Notes: generated by a model not told the origin, from the letters alone. A DNA stretch of 64,000 bases from an uncultured Eubacteriales bacterium (GCA_900542565.1 UQOC01000008.1:1-64000); one strand, 5' to 3'; shown: positions 34,909-43,561, counted from the stretch's first letter. Program-made: numbers and translations.

Positions 34909-35766
34909 TCAGTGTTCGCCGGCAGCCTGGGCGTAGGCCTCTGAGCCGGCAGTTTCCCAGTCCGTTTTGCCGCTGGGTATGACCGAGCCGCTTTCACGGT
35001 CGTAGGCATACAGATCCAGCATTTGTGCAGATGATGTGTCCCATGTACCGTCGCTGCCTTTTTCACATATAAAATGAGCATAAAGGCCGCACCGGCCGTT
35101 GGCTGATTCCCTGTCGTACTGGATATATTCGATGGAAGATGTGCTTTCTGCAAGGACTATCCGGTCGTATTCCATGTCATTCTTTATCTGCGGTATTTCG
35201 GATATGGCAGATGAACCTGACGGCCCTGATGACAGATAGACAAGCACTGCCGAATAGCCCGTATTGATGTCATTGATGGTCTTGAGCTGTTCTGCAGAAA
35301 GAGCTGGAGCTTCGTTATGCTGCTCTCCGTTTTGCGCATCAGGATCACCCTGGGGGTCCTTATTGACGGGCTTTCCAAAATATGTGCCGAGAAATCCGTC
35401 GCTCACCTCTCCGTCAAAGTACAGTCTGACCAGGCGGTCCTCTTTGATGGGGTCATAGATGATAACTTCTGCACGATCGGTCTCCCACTCGCAGGACCAT
35501 TTGTCTGCTTCTATGTTCAGAAGGTCGTCGCCATATGGAAAGTTAAAGACAGAAATCTTTTCGCCGCTTTTCCGGAGCGTCAGCCGGGCCTCCTGCCAGC
35601 CGACGGTCTGCAGGACCACTGTATATCTTTCATCTGGCGATACAGATCTGTCCACGGTAGAAACGGCATACTGCGACGAATATATCAGATAAAGATGGGT
35701 GAGGACAACGAGTATCACTATGAAAAGGATGAATACCAGTATGTATTTGTATATGTTCTGCCGCAT
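34909..35766 (-). CDS. Membrane-anchored protein of unknown function
   Basis: 285 residues. One N-terminal helix (about 7-30, very Ile/Leu/Val-rich) anchors an extracytoplasmic domain with the early motif SPDERYTVVLQTVGWQEARL. I do not recognise the family. The start is ATG 35766 with AAGGAG upstream; the frame reads further but lacks a ribosome binding site there. The following gene on the same strand ends 156 bp upstream. Confidence 0.65.
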   Translation of the reverse strand: MRQNIYKYILVFILFIVILVVLTHLYLIYSSQYAVSTVDRSVSPDERYTVVLQTVGWQEARLTLRKSGEKISVFNFPYGDDLLNIEADKWSCEWETDRAEVIIYDPIKEDRLVRLYFDGEVSDGFLGTYFGKPVNKDPQGDPDAQNGEQHNEAPALSAEQLKTINDINTGYSAVLVYLSSGPSGSSAISEIPQIKNDMEYDRIVLAESTSSIEYIQYDRESANGRCGLYAHFICEKGSDGTWDTSSAQMLDLYAYDRESGSVIPSGKTDWETAGSEAYAQAAGEH

Positions 35767-35921
35767 ATGATCTCCTTTTTGCAGGGAATTATCCGGGACA
35801 ATCTTCTGGATATATTGATATTTTAATACCCTTGGAATCAAAAGTTCAGCGTGCTGCGCCGTCCGGCGCACGGTTTATGGAATGATAAGGACTGCTACAG
35901 GTGCTACAGGATCCATGCCGT

Positions 35922-36698
35922 TTACCGTCCACGGAGCAGCCAGTCGGATACTTCCTTTCTGCCCTGTTGGCCAAAGGTAAGCTCGTCAAGGTCCAGATCA
36001 TATATGAGCATACTTTCGGTATCAGGAGAACATTCTCCAAGCACATCGCCCGAACGGTCACAAAGCATTGTAGGAGCTGTCTGATGCGGGCAGACCGCAT
36101 TGACCGATAAAGTATAGGTGACATTCTCCACCGCTCTTGTGATGATGTGAGATCTTATCATTTCATATCTTTCTGCATTTTTTTCATCTGATGTGTCATA
36201 AAACAGCACTATATTCAAATCTGTGCCCGCTTTGTACAGTTCCCTGAAAAATTCCGGGAACCTGATCTCAAAGCAGATGCGTACTCCTGTCTTCCATCCG
36301 TTGATCTCAAAGATACCATCTTTATTCCCGATGGTAAAATTGTCCTTGTCCCATCCCCATAAAGCCTGTTTATGGTATGTCTGCATTTCTTTGCCTGGAG
36401 CAAAGAGGATGGCGCTGTTGTAAAATCGCTCATTTTCTCTGGTGACGGAGCCTGCGATGATATGCATATTATTGGAATCACAAGTTTCTTGCAGCTGGTT
36501 CAAAGCATGGCTCAACTTTTGAAAATCTACAGATGAGGGATCTTTGATCGTATACGGAGGGTATCCAGTCAATGCACATTCGGGAAAGATGAGCAACTCA
36601 ACACCGCGGGCGTTTGCCTGAGAAACAGCCCTTTGGACCGCAGCAAGATTGTTTTCGATAACGCCGGTCACGGCAAACTGATATGCGCCTATTCTCAT
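35922..36698 (-). CDS. Carbon-nitrogen hydrolase (nitrilase superfamily)
   Basis: 258 residues with the Glu-Lys-Cys triad: Glu40 in FPECALTGY, Lys110 in YHKQALWG and Cys142 in GVRICFEIRFPE. It hydrolyses an amide or carbamoyl bond of a small molecule; the substrate cannot be told. AGGAGG precedes the ATG. It lies 15 bp after the acetyltransferase gene on the same strand, so they are probably co-transcribed. Confidence 0.9.
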   Translation of the reverse strand: MRIGAYQFAVTGVIENNLAAVQRAVSQANARGVELLIFPECALTGYPPYTIKDPSSVDFQKLSHALNQLQETCDSNNMHIIAGSVTRENERFYNSAILFAPGKEMQTYHKQALWGWDKDNFTIGNKDGIFEINGWKTGVRICFEIRFPEFFRELYKAGTDLNIVLFYDTSDEKNAERYEMIRSHIITRAVENVTYTLSVNAVCPHQTAPTMLCDRSGDVLGECSPDTESMLIYDLDLDELTFGQQGRKEVSDWLLRGR

Positions 36699-36713
36699 AG
36701 CATCCTCCTTGTT

Positions 36714-37355
36714 CTATTTCAAATTATAAGTAAAATGTTCCATATCTTCTGGCAGGATCAGGTGCTTCTTGCTGTCGGCTTCGGTGATGGGACGCACCGG
36801 GCGGGCCGGATTGCCGTAGGCCAGATAGCCGGCCGGAATATCTTTGGTCACCACGCTCCCGGCGCCGATGACCACATTGTCGCCTATGGTCACGCCGCCT
36901 ATTACCGTAGCGTTGCAGGCGATCCATACATTGTTGCCTATGCGGATCTCCTCGGCAAATTCAGCCATGGTTGTCCTGCCCTGTTCGTCAAGACCCATCC
37001 GCTCCTGAGCGATGAGCGGGTGGTTGGTGGCCATAAGGGACACATTGGGACCGAAGCAGACATTGTCTCCTATGTAGATGGGGCCGTCGTCCATGACCGT
37101 CAGGTTGAAATTGGCAAAAAAGTTTTCGCCGATGAAAGTGTGACAGCCGTAGTTGAACTGTACAGGTCCCTGAAAATAATATACTTTTCCGGTTTTGCCG
37201 AGGATCTCGCCTATGACCCGGCTGCGCTGCGGATCGTATTCGTCCATGGCGTTAAACTTCTGGCAGGCTATGTGAGCCTTATGCTTTATGTCTTTAAGCT
37301 CCTGCTTTCTTGGATCAAACATTTTCCCTGCGAAAATCTTTTCTTCTTCGGTCAT
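36714..37355 (-). CDS. Sugar O-acetyltransferase (maltose/galactoside acetyltransferase family)
   Basis: 213 residues. An N-terminal helical MAC segment is followed by hexapeptide repeats forming a left-handed beta helix (IYIGDNVCFGPNVSLMATNHP, NNVWIACNATVIGGVTIGDN). It transfers acetyl from acetyl-CoA to a sugar hydroxyl. AAGGAGG precedes the ATG. Confidence 0.93.
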   Translation of the reverse strand: MTEEEKIFAGKMFDPRKQELKDIKHKAHIACQKFNAMDEYDPQRSRVIGEILGKTGKVYYFQGPVQFNYGCHTFIGENFFANFNLTVMDDGPIYIGDNVCFGPNVSLMATNHPLIAQERMGLDEQGRTTMAEFAEEIRIGNNVWIACNATVIGGVTIGDNVVIGAGSVVTKDIPAGYLAYGNPARPVRPITEADSKKHLILPEDMEHFTYNLK

Positions 37356-37399
37356 GATTTCCTCCTTGTCTTATTTATGATACATAAAATTATGTCAGA

Positions 37400-37813
37400 T
37401 TATAACCTTGCGGTATTTTCGGCGGGGCGGCCCCACCAGCGAGGAAGCAGATCTTTTAGCTTTGCAGTCTGAAAACCGGAAAGGTCTGTAAGGATCTCTG
37501 TTTCCCCTCCGTTTGCCCCAAGCTGCATCATAAGTTCCATGCAGGCGCCGCAAGGCAGTCCCGGACGGCCGTCCGGCATGATTATGAGGATCTTGTCTAT
37601 CTCATCTTCTCCGTTGGTTATCATATTGGCGATAGCATTGCGTTCGGCGCACATGCCAAGAGAACAGGCGGTATCTATGCAGACGCCCCTGTAAATATGT
37701 CCCCGCCCAGTCAAGAGGGCTGCGGCCATGCTTCCAGCTTCTATGAAAGAAGAAACAGACCTTTCGTTTTGCACTTCCAACGCTGCACCGTACAGTTTAT
37801 CCCAGTCGTTCAT
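37400..37813 (-). CDS. Cytidine-deaminase-like zinc enzyme
   Basis: 137 residues with the zinc and proton-shuttle motifs CAE (Cys55-Glu57) and PCGAC (Cys88, Cys91). It probably deaminates cytidine, deoxycytidine or a related base for nucleoside salvage. Length fits the homotetrameric cytidine deaminases. GGGAGGGAACAA precedes the ATG. Blasticidin-deaminase-type relatives have the same motifs, so the substrate is not certain. Confidence 0.85.
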   Translation of the reverse strand: MNDWDKLYGAALEVQNERSVSSFIEAGSMAAALLTGRGHIYRGVCIDTACSLGMCAERNAIANMITNGEDEIDKILIIMPDGRPGLPCGACMELMMQLGANGGETEILTDLSGFQTAKLKDLLPRWWGRPAENTARL

Positions 37814-37835
37814 TTGTTCCCTCCCGATATGGCGC

Positions 37836-38477
37836 TCACCATTGTTTTTTTATTCTACCTATGACATATATAACCGCAAGCAGCACGGTCACCAGGAAAA
37901 TGCCCATCCACAGCGGGGCGGTCACCCATATCCATGGCCAGTGTATACGGCCTGTCAGCTTGAGGGTGATAAACAGCAGCGTCAGTCCGCTGGTGAAGCC
38001 CATACCTGTATTTTTGACGGTTTTACCGTTGCTGCGTTTCCATGATGTGAGCTTGAATGACATTCCGATAAAAAGAAGCAGCAGTCCGGCAGAGATGATG
38101 ACGATGGAAGGAGTCTGGCCAAGGCCGTTCAGAGCAGGAATAAATATCAGTATCGTGCCGGCGGCTGTTGCGATGGCCGATATTATCTGCAAAACCTTGT
38201 TTTCTTTATTACTTTCCATCACATTTTTGATGATCTGGTCGCTCTTTTCAGCGATGTGCTCTTGCTCTATCCTTTCTCCGTTAAAAAGTTCTGTCAAAGT
38301 TATGCCAAGCGTAGCGCAAAGATGTTCATATAATGAAGGGTCCGGAAGATTTCTTCCCGTTTCCCATTTGCTGACGGCCTTGTAGCTGACGCCCAGTTTT
38401 TCTCCCAGTTCAGTCTGAGTCATGCCAAGTTCCTTGCGCAGCTCTGATATGAATCTTCCTATCTTTTGCTGATCCAT
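37836..38477 (-). CDS. Xre-family regulator with C-terminal membrane helices
   Basis: 213 residues. An N-terminal helix-turn-helix (MTQTELGEKLGVSYKAVSKW) is followed by about four hydrophobic helices (from near residue 96). Such membrane-tethered regulators are common in Clostridia and Bacilli; signal and target are unknown. The start is ATG 38477 after AAGGAG. Confidence 0.85.
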   Translation of the reverse strand: MDQQKIGRFISELRKELGMTQTELGEKLGVSYKAVSKWETGRNLPDPSLYEHLCATLGITLTELFNGERIEQEHIAEKSDQIIKNVMESNKENKVLQIISAIATAAGTILIFIPALNGLGQTPSIVIISAGLLLLFIGMSFKLTSWKRSNGKTVKNTGMGFTSGLTLLFITLKLTGRIHWPWIWVTAPLWMGIFLVTVLLAVIYVIGRIKKQW

Positions 38478-38560
38478 GATGAATACTCCTTCTGATATGA
38501 TTTTAGAAAAGCATATCATCAGAAAGAAAAGTTTTATACCACCTGTGGGTAGAATAATGG

Positions 38561-38941
38561 TTAATGCTTATCTATTACATATGACTGAAGGCTTTTGACA
38601 CATCCGTTATTTTCGTAAAAACTTTCAAGACCCGGCTGGGAGCCAAAATACAGCATGGTCGGAGTGTTTTCCCCTGCCAGTTTTAGAAGTCTGCTCCCGA
38701 TCCCTTGTCCCTGATAGGCAGGAAGGACCAGCAGTTCCGTAATTGTGCCGAAAAAATATCCATCTGAGAGTATGCGCAGCGCACCGACTAACATACCATT
38801 GTCTCTGGCAGTTATGTTGATGGTCTTTGCCAAAGCCGCTGCGGTCTTTTCCGGGTCATAATCACCAGGCCAGACCTGATTGGCGAAGGTTATAAATTCC
38901 GCCGCAGATATTTTTTTGTCATAGATGGAATATGTAAGCAT
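38561..38941 (-). CDS. GNAT N-acetyltransferase
   Basis: 126 residues with the acetyl-CoA loop YQGQGIGSRLLKLAGE and a GLESFYENNG C-terminal motif. The start is ATG 38941, preceded by AGGAGGAGCT. The open frame continues upstream into a 16-bp tandem array, which is not coding. Confidence 0.85.
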   Translation of the reverse strand: MLTYSIYDKKISAAEFITFANQVWPGDYDPEKTAAALAKTINITARDNGMLVGALRILSDGYFFGTITELLVLPAYQGQGIGSRLLKLAGENTPTMLYFGSQPGLESFYENNGCVKSLQSYVIDKH

Positions 38942-39011
38942 AGCTCCTCCTGTTTTATCATGTATGTATTTCTCCGGTACCATAAAAAATGTCTGCTGCT
39001 TTTCTCCGCCT

Positions 39012-39139
39012 GTGTGGTCCTGCGCCGGTGTGGTCCTGCGCCGGTGTGGTCCTGCGCCAGTGTGGTCCTCCGCCAGTGTGGCTCTGCGCCGGTGTGGTCC
39101 TGCACCTGTGTGGTCCTGCACCTGTGTGGTCCTGCGCCA
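39012..39139. repeat. 16-bp tandem array, 8 copies
   Basis: The unit GTGTGGTCCTGCGCCG repeats eight times with few changes and no spacers. The last unit runs directly into the left end of the four-pair element (GCGCCAGCAAAAG). The whole 38942-39498 gap is made of this array, the element and the 36-bp array, plus about 70 bp before 39012. Confidence 0.95.
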
Positions 39140-39361
39140 GCAAAAGATTCTCTTTCTTATCGAAATGACCCTCTGCGAGAACCGAAAATGGGATTTTCTG
39201 TAAAAACGGTTCTCGTTTCGCCGAAAATAAGCGAAATAAGAACCTGGCCCGTGCCGGTAAGTTCTCATTTACTTTTAAACAAGGGGGTTTGAGAATACAT
39301 AACCGGTTTTGGGTTCTCGCCGGGGATGGTTTCGGCCAAAATGAGAACTTTTTCCTGGCGG
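39135..39361. repeat. Four-pair GGTTCTC element, copy B
   Basis: Left half-sites start at 39146, 39208, 39260 and 39312. The gaps to the right half-sites are 24, 23, 24 and 24 bp. Terminal sequences are CGCCAGCAAAAGATTCTC and GAGAACTTTTTCCTGGCGG, an inverted repeat. Architecture and length match copies A and C while the gap sequences differ. No nuclease gene adjoins. Confidence 0.88.
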
Positions 39362-39365
39362 AACC

Positions 39366-39479
39366 CCTGTCGGACACCTCCGGTCCGCTTTCCGGCAATA
39401 TCCTGTCGGACACCTCCGGTCCGCTTTCTGGCAATACCCTGTCGGACACCCCGGTCCGATTCCTGGCAATATCCTGTCG
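39366..39479. repeat. 36-bp tandem array, 3.2 copies
   Basis: Units at 39366-39401, 39402-39437 and 39438-39472 (one base short) plus a 7-bp partial copy begin CCTGTCGGACACC and include CCGGTCCG. The array starts 4 bp after the right end of element copy B. Confidence 0.93.
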
Positions 39480-39498
39480 CCCCCCGGCACACAACGGT

Positions 39499-40062
39499 CT
39501 ATCCTCTTATGGATGCGACCCACCTGTACCATGGTTTTCCGAAGGTGGCCCTGGCAATAATGGCAAAGATAACCAGACCTGCAACGCAGCCGCCCATGGC
39601 TATCATCAAAGCCACAACCCGCTGCTGCCGGATGGAGTCTGCTGTATCCTGGTTGATGCAGGCAACCACATTATCGTTTTCATCGAAATATACGGCGATG
39701 TGAGTACCGTCCTGAAGGTCTGAGGGCAGGCCGTAATCCTGCGGTTCTATGTAGTAAAGGTCGTTTTTTACATATCGTATCTGGCCGTCATCAATTATGC
39801 CGGTACGGCTTTCCTCATATTCCCCGTCGTATTCTGTGCCGGCAGGGGACATGGTAAGGCCTGTCATCACTGCGAGCACTATGCACATGATGATGACAAG
39901 GGCAACAGTCCAGGCAAAAGTCCGGATAAAAGCTCTGGCGGCAGCTTCTTCCTCCGGGGTCTTGTCAGGCTTTTTCCGAAGCCGGAAGCCCAGGGAAATG
40001 ATGTTTATGCCCCTGGCGGTGTTGATGCCCAGTGCTATTCTGTTCAGATCGTTTATTTTCAA
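39499..40062 (-). CDS. Membrane protein with two helices, unknown function
   Basis: 187 residues with hydrophobic helices near residues 44-67 and 150-175 and an intervening extracytoplasmic segment (YVKNDLYYIEPQDYGLP). It uses TTG at 40062, well placed after AAAGGAGG; earlier in-frame starts lack a ribosome binding site. I do not recognise the family. The stop lies 20 bp from the 36-bp tandem array. Confidence 0.65.
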   Translation of the reverse strand: MKINDLNRIALGINTARGINIISLGFRLRKKPDKTPEEEAAARAFIRTFAWTVALVIIMCIVLAVMTGLTMSPAGTEYDGEYEESRTGIIDDGQIRYVKNDLYYIEPQDYGLPSDLQDGTHIAVYFDENDNVVACINQDTADSIRQQRVVALMIAMGGCVAGLVIFAIIARATFGKPWYRWVASIRG

Positions 40063-40158
40063 TGAAATCCTCCTTTGGCAGATGGCAAAAGTACTGCTTG
40101 TTTGACAGCAGGAGACCCAGGCAGAGTATCCTGCCAGATAAAAGCCGCATATATACAT

Positions 40159-40389
40159 CTATTTTTTCTTCCTTCTGAGAAAACAGCCAAAGGCCAGGAG
40201 CAAAAGACCCAGCACAGATTTTACAAGGCCTTGTATCAGGCTGTAGTTTACCAGTTCTCGTATGATCTCCTCCCCATCGTAATGCTGCAGAAGCTCTTGC
40301 CCGGTGGTGGCGTAATTATACAGATCCGTTGCGCCCCAGATGATAAGCAGGAGCGAAGCGATAAAGAGTACAGCGGTCGATTTTTTCAT
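40159..40389 (-). CDS. Small two-helix membrane protein
   Basis: 76 residues with helices at about 5-25 and 52-70 and a basic tail (RRKKK). AAAGGAGG precedes the ATG. It is probably co-transcribed with the membrane protein downstream. Family unknown. Confidence 0.65.
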   Translation of the reverse strand: MKKSTAVLFIASLLLIIWGATDLYNYATTGQELLQHYDGEEIIRELVNYSLIQGLVKSVLGLLLLAFGCFLRRKKK

Positions 40390-40417
40390 GTCGGGCCTCC
40401 TTTTTTAAATCATGGAA

Positions 40418-40888
40418 TTATATTACCTTTGCCATTATGGCCAGCTCGTCCATCTGAGCAAATCCGTTTTTCAGGTAAAACTTTTCCGCCGGGACGCCAT
40501 GCTCTGTGTTGAGGAGGATGGCATTCATGCCTGATGTCCGTATCTCTTCCTCCATGAGCCGGAGAAAATAGCTTCCAGTGCCCCGGCCTTGCATTTGGGT
40601 CCTGACGCAGAATTGGTCGATATAGTATTCCATGCCGTTTATCCAGGGTTTCTTGAAACCGAGGCTCATGGCCATGATATCCTCCTGATCTTCCAGGACG
40701 AAACCGACAAAGTAGTTGTTTTGCATGTGACTGCGGAAAAATCTGACCACCTGTTCTCTGGAATCGAAATTATCATTCCATGGCGGCCGGGAAAATACAT
40801 CAATAAAAAGGTCGACGCACTTGTCCATATGTTTTTCCGACATCTTGGAGATCTTGCAGGTTAAGTTTATTTCAGGGAGATTTTTCAT
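40418..40888 (-). CDS. GNAT N-acetyltransferase
   Basis: 156 residues with the acetyl-CoA loop MQGRGTGSYFLRLMEEE and an AEKFYLKNGFAQMDEL C-terminal motif. The start overlaps the stop of an upstream 41-codon fragment (ATGA), so translation was once coupled. GAGGGGA precedes the ATG. Substrate unknown. Confidence 0.88.
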   Translation of the reverse strand: MKNLPEINLTCKISKMSEKHMDKCVDLFIDVFSRPPWNDNFDSREQVVRFFRSHMQNNYFVGFVLEDQEDIMAMSLGFKKPWINGMEYYIDQFCVRTQMQGRGTGSYFLRLMEEEIRTSGMNAILLNTEHGVPAEKFYLKNGFAQMDELAIMAKVI

Positions 40889-41010
40889 TTTTGGTCCCCT
40901 CGTATATATTGAAATTCTGTGAGCTTGGGCGAGTTGATCACATCCGGGAGAGCGTCCGTGCCGTCGGCGGTCTTTATGCCAGAAAGCCGGTCTATGTCTA
41001 TCCATTCCAT
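40885..41010 (-). pseudogene. Small C-terminal fragment, possibly of a NUDIX protein
   Basis: Forty-one codons (start MEWIDIDRLSGI) end by overlapping the acetyltransferase start. An in-frame TAG precedes the first ATG and no ribosome binding site is seen. The W-x-x-IDxL pattern recalls the C-terminal end of NUDIX hydrolases. The upstream body is missing, so it is probably a gene remnant. Confidence 0.35.
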
Positions 41011-41124
41011 CCGGCCCTAATCAGAAGAGACCGGAGTGACATCGGTTATAAGGCACAATACAGTCAATTCAAGGTTTTCTGTTATGCTCATACGCTCTCA
41101 TGCAGATCATCCAGGGCCTTTTCG

Positions 41125-41754
41125 TTAACAAGAAAGAAAATAGACCAGCACCCGCTGGATGTTTCCGGTGGTGAAGCGGTCCAGCCCCACATAATAGTCA
41201 AACAGATCCAGAACTTCTTTACAGGTGAAGCCCTTGATACAGTCTTTCATGTGGCGGGCTTTGAGGTCAGCCTTGTATATGTGTCCGGTCTCTATCTCGT
41301 ATCGGCAGGGCTTTCCGCGGGTTTCCGGACAATTCCGTATGCCGTCCATGCACAGGAAGCTGGCGATCTTTCGCTGTATTTTCCCGTTTTGCAGGATCTT
41401 AAAATAGCCCCCGTCAGTGTTGCCGCAGAAAACATAGCTGGTCACTTCCGGAAAGTCCCGCTGCAATATCAGGAACAGATCCGAGTGAGGGTGGTCGGTA
41501 AAGATAAAGCTGCCCAGATCTTTTATCTCTATGATGACGGCCTTGGAACTTTTTGTACATTTTATATAATATTCCGGGTCAAAGGACTCCATTGAATGCT
41601 CGACTTTGGAGCAAGTATATTCTCGCGCATTATCAAAGGCATATTTCAGCCTGATCGTCTCTTGCCCGCCCCATATATCCATCTTTGGGATGAACATGAG
41701 ATTGAAGTCGTTTTTTATCATGTCCTTTAGATCGCTGGAAAATTTTCTAAACAT
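41125..41754 (-). CDS. Protein of unknown function
   Basis: 209 residues, mixed alpha/beta, with cysteines in FLCMDGIRNCPE and GKPCRYEI and no signal peptide or membrane helix. I do not recognise it. The sequence SIFFLVNEKALDDLHESV continues in the +1 frame past the stop, to 41083, suggesting a recent frameshift shortened the C-terminus. It lies 16 bp after the next unknown gene on the same strand; the local run of small unknown and acetyltransferase genes looks like an accessory cluster. Confidence 0.55.
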   Translation of the reverse strand: MFRKFSSDLKDMIKNDFNLMFIPKMDIWGGQETIRLKYAFDNAREYTCSKVEHSMESFDPEYYIKCTKSSKAVIIEIKDLGSFIFTDHPHSDLFLILQRDFPEVTSYVFCGNTDGGYFKILQNGKIQRKIASFLCMDGIRNCPETRGKPCRYEIETGHIYKADLKARHMKDCIKGFTCKEVLDLFDYYVGLDRFTTGNIQRVLVYFLSC

Positions 41755-41770
41755 GGCCTTTTTTGTACTA

Positions 41771-42412
41771 TCACACCAGCAGCCATTTATGGCCGCCGGG
41801 CATATTGACTATATTTCCTGCAAAAGTTTCGATGATACGGCCGTCAGGATACTGGCGGACAACCGTTTCTTCTCTGTAATCCGGTTCCTCGGTCCATCTT
41901 GTGAAGTACAGCCGGTCCCCGTCTCTGAAGCAGAAAGTTTCGGTATCACCGATGGCGAAACGGCATTTGTCGGGCCAGATCATCTGAAAGTCGTTCTCAG
42001 GTCCCTGCCTGGTGACCATCAGGGACGAGCCGTGCAGGAGAAGGTTATAGCAGTCGTCTGCTTCGGCAAGAGGCATGGAGGCAGCCTCTTTTATGCTGCC
42101 AAGATAGCCATCGTACTGGAGCACCCGTATCAGGGACTTCTTGAAATCTACCAGGAGTATGCATATGTTCCCACCCAGAAAAAGCGGAGGGCCGAAATAC
42201 TGTCCATCTGTTCCGGTGACAGGCTCCAGCACCATGCCGTCCGGGTAACGGACGAAGATAAGGCGGTTGCTTTTGACGGGCAGGCCCTGGCGGAAAAGTT
42301 CTTCGGCCTCAAAAAGATCTCCGTGGCAGCGATCGCTTCCCCAGTACCAGGCATCGCTGCCATCAAGGGGTTCAAGATAGAAAATCCCGTCAGTGCAAAT
42401 CTTTTTGATCAT
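41771..42412 (-). CDS. Protein of unknown function
   Basis: About 213 residues, rich in beta-strand-like segments and tryptophans (WYWGSDRC near the start), cytoplasmic by composition. No family is recognised. The start is uncertain: ATG 42412 or ATG 42433, both inside the 3' end of the acetyltransferase gene, which implies coupling. Neither has a strong ribosome binding site. Confidence 0.55.
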   Translation of the reverse strand: MIKKICTDGIFYLEPLDGSDAWYWGSDRCHGDLFEAEELFRQGLPVKSNRLIFVRYPDGMVLEPVTGTDGQYFGPPLFLGGNICILLVDFKKSLIRVLQYDGYLGSIKEAASMPLAEADDCYNLLLHGSSLMVTRQGPENDFQMIWPDKCRFAIGDTETFCFRDGDRLYFTRWTEEPDYREETVVRQYPDGRIIETFAGNIVNMPGGHKWLLV

Positions 42413-43403
42413 AACTGTTACCTGCTTTCTCATCCTGCTTTTCCAGATAATAAATAAGGTGGATCATGTCCTTGCCCCTGTATCTTTTTAAAAACTGAGA
42501 CCTGACTGTCATACCCAGCCTTTCGGCTACTTTTACAGACGGCAGGTTGTTTGGCCGTATCTGTGCCGTCACATGGCCGGCGCCCAATGTGCGGAAAGCG
42601 TAGTCCACACAGGCGGAAGCGCTTTCCTGGGCATAGCCCCGGTGCCAGTATTTTTTGCCGAAAATATATCCGACTCCCAGATCGGATTCATCGCCGGCCT
42701 TTTCGGCAAGGAGGCCGCAGAGACCGACAAGATCCCCGGTGCTTTTTTCCATGACGGCCCAGTAGCTGTAACCATCTCTATCGGAGCGCATGAGGTTCTG
42801 TTCCATCCAGTCGGTGACTTCATCGTCGGAAAATGCATGTTCCCATGCGTACATGACTTCCGCATCCTGCAGTATAGAGCCTATGGCAGGGCGGTCAGCC
42901 ATCCGGATTTTCCGCAGATAAAGCCGCGGAGTCTGGAGGACGATGTCGTATGCCTGCGCTGTGCCGGATGTTTGCGCCGTGTCGTATGCCTGCGCCATGC
43001 CGTATGCCTGTGCCGTGCCGTATGCCTGTGCTGTGTCGGATAGCGGTGCGCCGGCAGCCGGGGCAGGGTCCGCAGCCGCAGGCAGGCTGTAAGTTACCAG
43101 CCTTTCCACCAGCATCGGGAGAACTTCGTTGAGCCAGAAAGCGCCGCTAACCTGTCCGCCGGACATGCCCCCGCTGCCATACCGGGACAAGCGGGGCCGG
43201 CATGTGACGGACAGTCTTTCGCCGGTGATTTTTTCAAATATATCGTTGAATTTTTTTGTAAATTCTTCCGCAGATATTGGAAGCCAGACCGATCGAAAGG
43301 CATGCTGCATGTCTTTCCAGAGGTGCGGATCGCCCCGCAGGCCCCATTTATCCGGCGCTGGCTCGAACAATACTGCGGCAGAAAGTTTTTCTGGAACATT
43401 CAT
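42390..43403 (-). CDS. Fusion of an unknown domain with a GNAT acetyltransferase
   Basis: 337 residues. Residues 1-107 form a conserved clostridial domain (WGLRGDPHLW, RYGSGGMSGGQVSGAFW) that I know only as uncharacterised. Residues 118-150 are a low-complexity linker of repeated AQAY(G/D) units. From about 152 there is a GNAT domain with the loop YWHRGYAQESASACVDYAF. The gene starts by overlapping (ATGA) the stop of a broken upstream helix-turn-helix gene. Function unknown beyond acetyl transfer. Confidence 0.8.
   Translation of the reverse strand: MNVPEKLSAAVLFEPAPDKWGLRGDPHLWKDMQHAFRSVWLPISAEEFTKKFNDIFEKITGERLSVTCRPRLSRYGSGGMSGGQVSGAFWLNEVLPMLVERLVTYSLPAAADPAPAAGAPLSDTAQAYGTAQAYGMAQAYDTAQTSGTAQAYDIVLQTPRLYLRKIRMADRPAIGSILQDAEVMYAWEHAFSDDEVTDWMEQNLMRSDRDGYSYWAVMEKSTGDLVGLCGLLAEKAGDESDLGVGYIFGKKYWHRGYAQESASACVDYAFRTLGAGHVTAQIRPNNLPSVKVAERLGMTVRSQFLKRYRGKDMIHLIYYLEKQDEKAGNSYDQKDLH
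42946..43041. repeat. 18-bp in-frame coding minisatellite
   Basis: A unit like GTATGCCTGCGCCRTGCC repeats about five times inside the fusion gene. Eighteen bases keep the frame and encode the AQAYGT/AQAYDT linker on the minus strand. Copy number can vary without breaking the gene. Confidence 0.85.
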
Positions 43404-43561
43404 GGTCTTGCGTACCTTTCTGCAAATTTTAAGGAAACTCCCATGTGCCGCGCTGCCTGTTCAGGGTACATACCGCTGTCCAGGAAACGACGGCATACAT
43501 TTTATATCTTTCTGAGCTTCGCCAAATACTCGTTTTTTATCTTATATGAGATGAAAGCCAT
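43400..43561 (-). pseudogene. Small helix-turn-helix gene interrupted by a stop codon
   Basis: From ATG 43561 the frame reads MAFISYKIKNEYLAKLRKI, meets TAA (43503-43501), and continues in the same frame with NVCRRFLDSGMYPEQAARHM, a typical helix-turn-helix start. Its TGA overlaps the start of the fusion gene. A single nonsense change in a 53-codon gene explains it. The rest of 43562-43745 holds AT-rich promoter-like sequence. Confidence 0.5.

Noticed and set aside
35853..35868. Hairpin TGCGCCG/CGGCGCA after the nitrilase gene as a terminator
   Set aside because: The stem is short and followed by only four Ts after an 11-base gap; evidence too weak to list.
39012..39139. Possible CRISPR array (regular repeats)
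   Set aside because: The 16-bp units are contiguous with no spacers, and no cas genes are present; it is a minisatellite.
38958..39494. Long open frames across the tandem arrays on both strands
   Set aside because: They arise because 36-bp units keep frame; the translations are low-complexity and lack starts with ribosome binding sites.
40418..41005. N-terminally extended form of the acetyltransferase
   Set aside because: The extension is Arg/His-rich, lies over another frame's gene fragment and lacks a ribosome binding site; ATG 40888 has one.
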